Positions 56,797 through 64,000 of a stretch of DNA of 64,000 nucleotides are shown here, one piece after another. The notes beneath the pieces were generated by a model. It was not told the DNA's origin. It did not search any database and saw only the letters and a program-made list of their open reading frames with translations. The DNA is from Erythroxylum novogranatense (lineage: Eukaryota; Streptophyta; Magnoliopsida; Malpighiales; Erythroxylaceae). The position numbers and the translations under genes are program-made. Every line of letters begins with the position of its first letter. The stretch's first letter is position 1. Where the stretch lies: the NCBI GenBank assembly GCA_029891385.1, contig CM057233.1, forward strand, positions 47,074,063-47,138,062. Direction: 5' to 3'.

Positions 56797-57480
56797 TCAA
56801 ATCAGGTTTTGCCAACTTTGAAATATGTTTAAAAGAGACATGACACCCATCATACTCATCTCAAACTCATCTTGCATCAAGCTTTCAAAATTGATGCACA
56901 ACTTTTTTCTGGTAGCACCGAATATAATATCATCTAGGTAAATTTGTACTAAAATAAACTCATTCTTACAATTCTTCCTAAACAACGTCTTATCAACTTG
57001 ACCTCTTCTGAAACCACTCTCTAAGAGAAAGGTACTAAGACGATCATACCAAGCTCTAGGAGCTTGCTTTAAACCATATAACGCTTTATGAAGTCTATAG
57101 ACATGATCTCGATTCCTAACATCCTCAAAAGCAGGAGGTTGCTTAACATACACCTCTCCATATTTCTTTTCGCCAAGGCTTATTATCCTAGTTCGACCAA
57201 ATAAATCCATATGTAACAACTCTAAAGATCTAGAAGATGTTACAAAATTTTTAGAAGAAAAAGATATTTTAACTTGTTTTCCTTTCAAAAGCTTTTACAA
57301 AAGAACTCTTTATCAAAACTTATTTTTGGTTAACTTCTTACCAAATAATGCTTCAGTAGTTTTGAAATATGTTTAAAAGAGATATAACCTAGCTTTTTAT
57401 GCCAGATTAGTCTTTCTTCTTCAGAAAATAGAAAACATGAAATATTTTGATCTTGAAAATCTTCTAAATCAATTTTATAA
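56797..57480 (-). pseudogene. Scrambled Sirevirus-like pol (integrase, RT and pre-integrase pieces)
   Basis: Reading the minus strand: a pre-integrase finger piece (IWHKKLGYISFKHISKLLKH near 57400), the start of the integrase core (LELLHMDLFG, SLGEKKYG), then directly the RT palm (EVYVKQPPAFEDV, LHKALYGLKQAPRAW, QIYLDDIIFGAT) and, after MSMMG, again a pre-integrase-like piece (VMSLLNIFQSW). About 1.2 kb is missing between integrase start and RT by comparison with 61960-63180, and the last join jumps back to earlier pol. RT active site reads YLDD. Joins occur at 2-5-bp shared words. Non-functional. Confidence 0.75.
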
Positions 57481-57920
57481 AATCCACTACTAACGTTACT
57501 TTTTTTAATCCGAAATTTATAATTTTTTTATTTTAACAAAATCCACTACTAACGTAAACCAGCGTTCGCCTTACTATTGTCTCCAACCTCAGAGGAGATA
57601 ATCATATGAATTCCCGAGAACAACGAAGTTACACAGGTCCCAGAGAAAACATAAAATAGATTGCAGAGTGTTACGAGAAACTTCACAAGCTATACGAAAA
57701 AACCATGGCACCCAAAAGAGAGCGATTAAGCCAAAAGCGGGGCGATCATCATTTCTGGTTTCCATTCTCTTCTCCCCCTATTTCTTATTAAACAAGAAGA
57801 TTACAACTGATGATACTTTTACAATTCTTTCACCATCTCATTCAACTCCTTGACTTCTCTGCATAACTCCTTCAGTTCTCTACATAGATGATTTACTTCT
57901 GTTTGCAAGTCAAAGGGTAA
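57481..57920. other. Eroded Sirevirus-like internal DNA
   Basis: No usable frame. ATTCTCTTCTCCCCCTATTT and TTCAACTCCTTGACTTCTC resemble the 3' tail at 49490-49650, so this is likely the tail of another minus-strand element ahead of the LTR piece at 57921. Confidence 0.4.
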
Positions 57921-58192
57921 TGTGGAACGATCATCCTATACTTCGCCATTTTTTATTCTCTGCCGCTTTCTACTTCGCCATTTTTTTCTTTCTCCGCTCG
58001 CTTTTTTATACTTAAATACATTTTTATTCTCCATCATTTTTTCTTCTTTTGTTTTCATTATCAAATCTATTTTTCTACTTAGTACATTTTTCTTTCTCGT
58101 TTGTCTTTCTTTCTCATCATTTTTCTCTTGAGTAATTGTTCTTAATCAAAATCATAAATGTGAAGTCATTTTGACTTAACAGATGGTTCATC
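57921..58192 (-). repeat. Sirevirus-like LTR head, minus strand
   Basis: TGTTAAGTCAAAATGACTTC starts at 58192 on the minus strand, followed by a degraded minisatellite (AGAAAGACAAACG, AGCGGCAGAG-like units). Left arm of the palindrome described at 58100-58345. Confidence 0.7.
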
Positions 58193-58345
58193 ACTTTCTA
58201 ATGTTATTGTTCTAAGAAACTGATATTGCAAATAACAATAACATTAGAAGGTGATGAACCATCTGTTAAGTCAAAATGACTTCACATTTATGATTTTGAT
58301 TAAGAACAAATACTCAGTAGAAAAACAGACCGAGAAAGAAAGACA
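58100..58345. repeat. Large near-perfect palindrome of two LTR heads
   Basis: Arms of about 110 bp (58100-58211 and 58229-58340) with only a few mismatches, separated by about 17 bp (CTAAGAAACTGATATTGC-like loop). Each arm contains an LTR start plus about 35 bp of identical flanking DNA (ATGGTTCATCAC...AATGTTATTG), so the flank was inverted with the LTR. Confidence 0.85.
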
Positions 58346-58390
58346 GACGGAGAAAGAAAAACAGACTAAGTAGAAAAACAGACGGATAAC
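58264..58390 (+). repeat. Sirevirus-like LTR head, plus strand (truncated)
   Basis: TGTTAAGTCAAAATGACTTC, ATGATTTTGATTAAGAAC, then four CAGAC(G/C)GAG-type units; ends at 58390 where non-LTR sequence starts. Confidence 0.75.
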
Positions 58391-58656
58391 CATCCCAAGT
58401 TTCAGGACCCACCATGAGATCAGGTTGTTTCTCTACATGCATTCTCATTATATTCATGCATCTTGCTTGGAAGTGATGTAAACTTTTGTGTTACATGAGT
58501 ATCTTGATTAAGTGTGGGGGAGAAACCCAACCAGTAGATTAGCTGTAGTTAGGTAGGATTTCTGTTCATTGTTCGAATAAATTACTTTCACTTTGTTAGC
58601 TTTACATCTTTCTGAAGAAGCAATACATTGGTGGAAGGATTGATTTATGTGACATT
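58391..58656 (+). other. Sirevirus-like 3' internal tail with PPT-like tract
   Basis: No frame. AAGTGTGGGGGAGAAA at 58517-58532 looks like a Sirevirus polypurine tract, but it is about 125 bp from the LTR start at 58657, so either it is an upstream secondary tract or sequence was gained in between. Confidence 0.5.
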
Positions 58657-59584
58657 TGTTAAGTCAAACCAGACTTCACGTATTAAATAATTTTGATAAT
58701 AAACAAAGAGAAATATACAAATGAAAAGTAGATGGATGCATAAAAGGAAGCGAGCGGAAGAATAATGACGGAAGAATAACGAAGGAAGAAAAGCGAGCGG
58801 AAGAATAATGAGCGGAAGAAAAAGCGAAGGAAGAAAAGCGAAAAGCGAGCGGAAGAATAATGACGGAAGAAAGCGAAGGAAGAAAAGGTAAGGAAAAGCA
58901 GGCGGAAGAATATCAGTAACAACAAAAATCGATTTTAAGCTTTACGAAGAGAAAAGCGATACAAGAATCGAACGAAAGAAAGAAACATCGCTTTAAGGCG
59001 ATTCTGAGTTAAACTGAATAACCGTTTCTTTAAAGATTCAAGAAGCAGATATTCAAGAAACAGTTGAAGACCTGATTATAAATAAGAGTCGAGATTGAAG
59101 TAAAAATGACTTTTGAGAAAAGTGAATGAAACTCTGAGTATTCAAACATCTGACTATCTGAGAAAAATTGTGAACTATTTTTCGAGTGTACATTGTTAAG
59201 AGCAACTCTTTTGTAAAAAGCTCTTTATTAGTTTTCATTTTGAAAAGTGTTACGGTAGCTGAAGAGGCTAAGAGTAAAGAATACTTGTTGTTAAGAGACT
59301 GAAGAGGCTCATCAAAGAATACTTGTAAGCAGTTCGGAGATAGTGAAATCTCGAAAGGATATCGAGGATCGGGCGTAGCCTACGGTTTAGGGTGAACCAG
59401 ATAAATTGTTGTGTTTCTCTCTAACTCTTACTTTACTTAAATCGTAGTTCTCATTATTATCAAAGGTTTTCAAACTAGTCAAAATTGATTTAAGATAAGT
59501 TTTACGAAAGAACAAGCAATTGTTATTGAAGGGATTAACGAAAAGTTTATCACAATTCAACCCCCTTCTTGTGTATCTTGATCA
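58657..59584 (+). repeat. 5' LTR of the Sirevirus-like element
   Basis: Starts TGTTAAGTCAAACCAGACTT; minisatellite at 58720-58915; TATAAATA at 59077-59084, a probable promoter; AAGAGGCT repeats at 59260-59300; TTCAACCCCCTTCTTGTG at 59558. The 3' border is approximate, placed at a CA 38 bp before the primer site. Confidence 0.75.
58720..58915 (+). repeat. LTR minisatellite, GCGAGCGGAAGAATAATG form
   Basis: Units of (G)CGGAAGAA(T/A)AA with CAGACGG almost completely absent; every place where the array at 63660-63830 has CAG shows CG, TG or G instead. Long shadow frames here are not genes. Confidence 0.85.
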
Positions 59585-59622
59585 TATTATTACTCAATAT
59601 ATTAACGTGTGATTTACTTGAT

Positions 59623-59633
59623 TGGTATCGAGC
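59623..59633 (+). other. Primer binding site with a missing base
   Basis: TGGTATCGAGC where the conserved site is TGGTATCAGAGC. The single missing A within CAG is the same kind of change seen throughout this copy. Confidence 0.8.
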
Positions 59634-59676
59634 AAGGTGTTCAAGAATCACTCTAATAAAGTGTGAACTAAAGAAA

Positions 59677-60315
59677 ATGGTGGAATCACACGTATATTGC
59701 GAAGGAGCCTCGGTCACGGACCTCCAAAGATTCAATGGTGAAGACTACCACTATTGGAAGGATCGGATGAGATTGTTTATCGAGTCTACTCACATAAACC
59801 TTTGGGACATCATCGAGAATGGACCATACACACTGAAGATGATGATAAAATCCAATTCCACGAGAAAGATGGACGGTGAAAGCGAAAGCAAGATTTCAAC
59901 TAAACTCAAAGCGAAATTTTTCTTGAGTTGTGAATTGAAGCGAGCGAGTATGACAAAGTTCATGGATGTGATCTGCCAAAGAAATGTGGGATACATTATC
60001 AATTGCACATGAAGGAACAAATCAAGTCAAGGAGTCCAAGATAAGTATTTTGGTGCATCGATCGAGTTATTCAAGATGAAAGAAGAAGAGACCATTGATC
60101 AAATGTTTGGAAGATTCCAAACAATTGTTAATGGACTAAAAGCTCTTGGAAGAACGTCATAACATCAAGACCATGTTGAAAGATTTTGAGGAGTCTGCCC
60201 AAAAGATGGAGACCCGAGTAATCTTCTTGTCTGAAGCCAAAGACTTAAGCGTCTTGAAGCTTGATGAATTGCTTGGATCGTTGAAGATACACGAAGTAGA
60301 GCTTGATGCGTAAGA
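59677..60315 (+). pseudogene. gag: Sirevirus-like gag
   Basis: ATG at 59677; LQRFNGEDYHYWKDRMRLFI is the standard start of plant Sirevirus-type gag proteins and INLWDIIENGPY follows. Open to 60012, then continued in other frames: FKMKEEETIDQMFGRFQTIVNG near 60072-60140, KVTxxxEAKDLSVLKLDELL-like text near 60225-60275. Breaks near 59990, 60060, 60150 and 60200. The protein would form the particle shell. The downstream Lys/Glu-rich region and zinc knuckle are separate below. Confidence 0.8.
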
Positions 60316-61130
60316 TAAGCCCAAGAAAGAGAAGTCCATAGCGCTCAAAGCAAGTCAAAAGAATCACAAAATCCAGAAGAAGAAAACAAAGAGGAACACA
60401 TCAAAGGCTTTAAAGATTGAAGAAGCAAAGGATGATGATTCCAGTAAGTCAGAATCTGAATCAAGTGATGAAGACGATGAGCTATCTTTCATTTCAAGAA
60501 AGATAAGAAGAATGTGGAAAAAGAAGTCCAAAGGAAATTCAACATTTAGAAGGAACAGTGACAAAGACGATGAAAAGTCGATAAAGCATCCGTTACATGT
60601 TATGAATGCAAGAAGCCGGGACATTACAAGTCCGAGTGTCCAATGTTGAAAAGACAACCCAAAAGGAGTAGGGATAACAAGAAAAGCATGATGGCAACGT
60701 GGGAAGATCTGGACTCATCATAATCAGATACAAGTTCAGAAGCGTCAGAACATGCTAACATATGTCTGGTAGCTGAAGAAGAAAGTGATGAGGAGGTAAC
60801 TTCTAGCTATAATGATATACAAGATGCATACTCAGAATTATTAGAGGATTCTCATGCTATTCTAAAACAGTACAAGCTGTTGAAGAAGAAATATGTAGAA
60901 AACCTCAAACATACTCATGAGATAGAGAGTGAGAATATAAGTTTGAGAAAGCAAGTTGAGGAATTGAATAACAACAAAGTTGTAGATAGATCGAAAGAGA
61001 TTAATCAATTGAAACGAGAATTAATAATCTCTCAATTGATCTAGCTAAATTCTGAGATAGTACAAAAAAGATGAATGAAATGATAGGAAAATACAGACAT
61101 CCGAGGGATAAAACTGGATTAGGGTTTACT
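60316..61130 (+). pseudogene. Gag C-terminal region with zinc knuckle
   Basis: Charged Lys/Glu/Asp-rich stretch, then CYECKKPGHYKSECP at 60598-60642, a complete CX2CX4HX4C knuckle for RNA binding. After it come an acidic region and a predicted coiled coil (LKKKYVENLKHTHEIE near 60880, SLRKQVEELNN near 60940). A TAA at 60721-60723 and further frame changes near 60580 and 61040 break the reading frame. Confidence 0.75.
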
Positions 61131-61700
61131 AAAAATAAGCCCTAGAATTACGTAAAATCAATTGCTCAAAAAGATAAGAAAAGATATCAATCAGGTTTTC
61201 AGAAAGGTCATCAACGTTTTCATTCTACATCTTATTATCATTCATTACATCATACTAACCTAAAGGACCCAAGAGAATGGGTACCTAAAATAAGATAATA
61301 TCTCCTACTGAAATCCTTCTTTGGAAGAACCAAGAAGCACCATTGGTATTTGGACGATGGATGCTCGCGTCACATGACGGAAACAAGTCTATGTTCCTAG
61401 ATCTTGATCTGAAAGGAGGATCGGTAACTTTTGAGACAACCAAACAGGAAAGATAATCAGTTTGGTAAGATTGGTAAGAATTCCCGTGCATGCATTAACA
61501 ACGTACTACTAGTTGATGGTTTAAAGCATAACTTGATAAGTATTAGTCAATTATGTGATTCGGTTTTGAAGTTACTTTCAATCAAAATTTTGTGAAGCGA
61601 AACAAAGATGGTTCCATCTTCTTTTCACCAAAAGACGAAACAATCATTACAAAATTGATTTAGGCGATTTTCGGTCTCAAAATATTTCATGTTTTTATCT
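61131..61700 (+). pseudogene. pro: Copia protease region
   Basis: HWYLDDGCSRHMT at about 61341-61378 stands where copia protease has W-x-L-D-S-G-C-S-R-H-M-T. The catalytic D-S-G reads D-D-G because GACGATGG occurs where GACAGTGG is expected. A second conserved stretch (LKHNLISISQLCD-like) is read near 61525-61560 after a frame change. As written it lacks a correct active site, but the change matches the suspected CAG artefact. Confidence 0.7.
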
Positions 61701-62352
61701 CTCAAGATGAAAGACGATCCGCATAAAAAAACTAGGTCATGTCGGTTTTAAACATATTTCAAAACTTTTGAAACATGATTTGGTAAAGGTTTGCCATAAA
61801 TTCGTTTTGACAAAGATTTCTTTTGTGAAAGTTGTCGAAAAGGAAACAAGTTAAAACCTCTTTCTCTTGAAAACATTTCAGAACGTCATCTAGACCACTT
61901 GAGTTGTTACATATGGACTTATTTGGTCCAACAAGAACAATAAGTCTTGGTGGAAAGAAGTATGGACTTGTTATTGTTGATGATTTTATAAGGTTTTGTT
62001 TGATACTTTTCTATCACATAAAGATGAGTCTTTCAAGTGCTTTAGAAACCTTTCCATGAGGTTACAAAATGAAAAGGAATGTCTATAGCCAAAGATAAGG
62101 AGTGATCATGGTGGAGAATTGAAAATGAGAAGTTTAGAGTATTCTCGAAGAAAATGGAATTTTCCATAACTTCTCCGCCCCAAGGACTCCATGAGCAGAA
62201 TGGAGTTGTTGAGAGGAAGAATAGGACGATTTAAGAGATGGAAAGAACAATGTCAGGCGAGATGAATCTTCCTAAATACTTCAGGCGTAAGTCAATCAAA
62301 GATGCTACATTGAGAATAGAGTGTTCTTTGTGACCAATCTTGAAAAACTCCT
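61701..62352 (+). pseudogene. int: Copia integrase (pre-integrase finger and core)
   Basis: Pieces in several frames: GFKHISKLLKHD near 61742, FCESCRKGNK-like near 61820-61845, LLHMDLFGPTRTISLGG at 61905-61955 with the first catalytic Asp, a RSDHGGE-type second-Asp region at about 62100-62117, and EQNGVVERKNRT with the catalytic Glu at about 62197-62230. Order and spacing are normal, but small indels break the frame about every 100 bp. Confidence 0.75.
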
Positions 62353-63664
62353 ATGAGTTGTGGAATGGAAGGAGACCAAACATTTCTTATTTCCATCCTT
62401 TCTACCGCAAGTGCACTAGTCTCGAACACAAAGGAAGCTCTGGAAAAATTTGATGCAAAGACATTTTCAGGAATTTTTCTAGGCTATTCTCTCACTTCAA
62501 AGGCATTTAGAATCTTCAACCTCACCTCAAAGACTGTTGAAGAAACTATTCATGTTAAGTTCGATGATAGCTCTCAACCCAATAAGGAAGAGGAATCAGA
62601 AGATGATCTTTATTCTGATGCCTTTGACGCAGTGAAAGGAAGTATCTTCATCGAAACACCTCATGATGAAAAGATGACATTTCTAAGAATTTTGAGTTAA
62701 AGAAAGATTGGAGATACAAAAGTTTTCATCCCAAAGAGTCAATTATTGGAGAAACCTCGGAAGGTGTAAGAACAAGGTCCAAGTTCGGAAGAGAAGCCAA
62801 CATGGCATTTATATCAAGTAGAACCTAAGAAGATTGATGAAGCTCTAAAGATGAAGCATGGATATTAGCTATGCAAGAGGAGTTGAATCAATTCAGTAGG
62901 AATAAAGTCCGTCCTTAGTTCCTAAACCGAAAAGAAATCCATTATTGGTACTAGATGGATATTCAAGAATAAGCTAGACGAATCAGGGAAAAGTAAGTCG
63001 CAATAAGGCAAGATTAGTAGCACAAGGCTATAATCAGCGGAAGGAATAGACTACAATGAGACATATGCTCCAAGAGCAAGACTTGAAGCAATAAGGATAT
63101 TTTGCTTGCATATCTTTTTGCCATGACATAAAGCTTTTTCGATGGATGTAAAAAGTGCATTTCAATGCTTTATAGATGAAGAAGTCTATGTCAAGCAACC
63201 TCCTGGATTTGAGGATATAAAGTATCCAGATCATGTCTGAGACTTCATAAAGCCTTATATGGACTAAAACAGCCCCTAGAGCATGGTATGATCGTTCGAG
63301 CTCATTTCTTATAGGAAATGGATTTACTAGAGGTAAAGTAGACAAAACTCTTTTAGGAAGAACTTGAATAATGATTTTATTATTGTGCAAATCTATGTTG
63401 ATGATATTATTTTTGGAGCAACCTCAAAAAGGTTATGCATGAGCTTTGAAAATATGATGAAAAATGAATTTGAGATGAGCATGATGGGTGAGTTTAAATT
63501 CTTTCTTGGATTGCAAGTAAAGCAAACTAAGGATAAGATTTTTATCCATCAACAAAAATATGTCAAAGAATTGTTGTCTAAGTTTGATATGTGCAGTGTT
63601 AAAAGTATGTCTACACCGATGCATCCTTCAAACTTGTTGTCAAAAGACGAAAGTGGTAAGAAGG
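62353..63664 (+). pseudogene. rt: Integrase C-terminus and reverse transcriptase
   Basis: FDAKTFSGIFLGYSLTSKAF and IHVKFDDSSQPN (62448-62585) are the integrase C-terminal region; the frame stops at 62698-62700. RT text resumes in changing frames: near 62945-63000, YNETYAP near 63050, MDVKSAF at 63142-63162, EVYVKQPPGFED near 63181-63216. The last frame (63364 on) has the intact YVDD at 63394-63405, GEFKFFLGLQ and SMSTPMHP. RNase H should follow SKDESGKKVDN but the sequence turns into CAGACGGAAGAAAAAG minisatellite. Non-functional as written. Confidence 0.8.
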
Positions 63665-64000
63665 TGGATAACAGACGGAAGAAAAAGCAAACGGAAGAAT
63701 AACAGACGGAAGAATAACAGAAGGAAGAAAAAGCAGAAGGAAAAGCAGACGGAAGAATAACAGACGGAAGAAAAACAGAAGGAAGAAAAAGCAGAAGGAA
63801 AAACAGACGGAAGAATATCAGACGGAACAAAAATCAGACGGAAGCTTTACTAAGAGAAAAGCAGACGATACAAAAATCAGACGGAAGCTTTACGAAGAGA
63901 AAAGCAGACGATACAAGAATCAGACAGAAGAAAGGAACATCAGTTTAAGACAGTTACGGAGTTAAACTGAATAACCGTTTCTTTAAAGATTCAAGAAGTA
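63665..64000 (+). repeat. LTR minisatellite (CAGACGGAAGAA form) and LTR body, runs off the window
   Basis: At least a dozen CAGACGGAAG or CAGAAGGAA(G) units to about 63930, then GTTAAACTGAATAACCGT and TTTAAAGATTCAAGAAG, collinear with the 5' LTR at 59010-59045. LTR start is missing: the array begins right after the pol frame. Continues beyond the window. Confidence 0.85.

Larger units (their letters stand above)
58657..64000 (+). mobile_element. Sirevirus-like Ty1/copia element with deleted pol 3' end
   Basis: LTR (from TGTTAAGTC), primer site, gag with zinc knuckle, protease, integrase and RT in copia order, then LTR minisatellite and LTR body that run off the window. RNase H and any extra ORF are missing between 63664 and 63666. 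Numerous one- and two-base indels break gag and pol. Lineage inferred from TTCAACCCCCTTCTTGTG near the LTR end and from the pol sequence. Confidence 0.85.

Noticed and set aside
58683..58925. Phe-rich hydrophobic frame resembling a membrane protein
   Set aside because: Minus-strand shadow of the GGAAGAA minisatellite.
63660..63930. Regular short repeats that could suggest a CRISPR-like array
   Set aside because: Units are contiguous and variable with no unique spacers, inside a plant retrotransposon LTR: a minisatellite.

Overview
This window is repeat-dense plant nuclear DNA, most likely eudicot pericentromeric or intercalary heterochromatin. It is built almost entirely of nested transposable elements: plant-type Ty1/copia and Ty3/gypsy LTR elements with tRNA-iMet primer sites (TGGTATCAGAGC) and tRNA-Asp-like primer sites (TGGCGCC), Sirevirus-like copia pieces, and a Helitron with plant-type RepHel and RPA-like genes. 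I see no ordinary host gene, rRNA, tRNA or CRISPR. The species cannot be named from the sequence alone. The Angela, Tekay, Athila/Tat and Sirevirus lineage names used below are inferences from LTR ends, primer sites and protein motifs.

Layout. 1-3.3 kb holds a decayed tandem duplication of about 0.9 kb and scattered copies of a short cassette. 3.3-5.6 kb is a graveyard of Sirevirus-like LTR heads in both orientations, mixed with duplicated pieces resembling the 5' side of the Helitron. From about 5.6 to 46.6 kb there is one old Helitron, plus strand, split by three primary insertions. The first is a full-length Angela/BARE-like copia (5955-26281, TSD gaaga), which itself carries an Athila/Tat-like non-autonomous element (6922-13165, minus, TSD gttgc) and a 4.4-kb Tekay-like gypsy solo LTR (18368-22732, TSD agctg/aactg). 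The second is a Tekay-like LTR unit (30109-34511, minus, TSD ttaac) inside the helicase gene. The third is an Angela solo LTR (38539-46204, TSD gttta) inside the RPA-like gene, itself split by a rearranged Tekay-like composite (38998-44807, TSD cttat).

46.6-58.3 kb is mostly minus-strand Sirevirus-like sequence: a broken pol, an LTR with its polypurine tract, and a long extra ORF interrupted by another Tekay-like solo LTR (51304-55958, TSD atagc). 58.3-64 kb is a plus-strand Sirevirus-like element with LTR, primer site, gag and pol, whose pol runs directly into LTR minisatellite, so RNase H is missing.

How the parts relate. The Helitron genes form a rolling-circle set (HUH/Y2 nuclease, PIF1-family helicase and a multi-exon RPA1-like single-strand-DNA-binding protein); all are now disabled. 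The LTR elements are parasites of that Helitron or of each other. Two signals deserve most attention. One is a recurrent CAG/CTG-to-CG-like difference between copies of unrelated families, which looks more like base-calling error at CHG-methylated sites than evolution. The other is the repeated joining of Sirevirus pol fragments to a hypervariable AGACGGA-type LTR minisatellite. I found no convincing new multi-gene system; the unusual content is structural.
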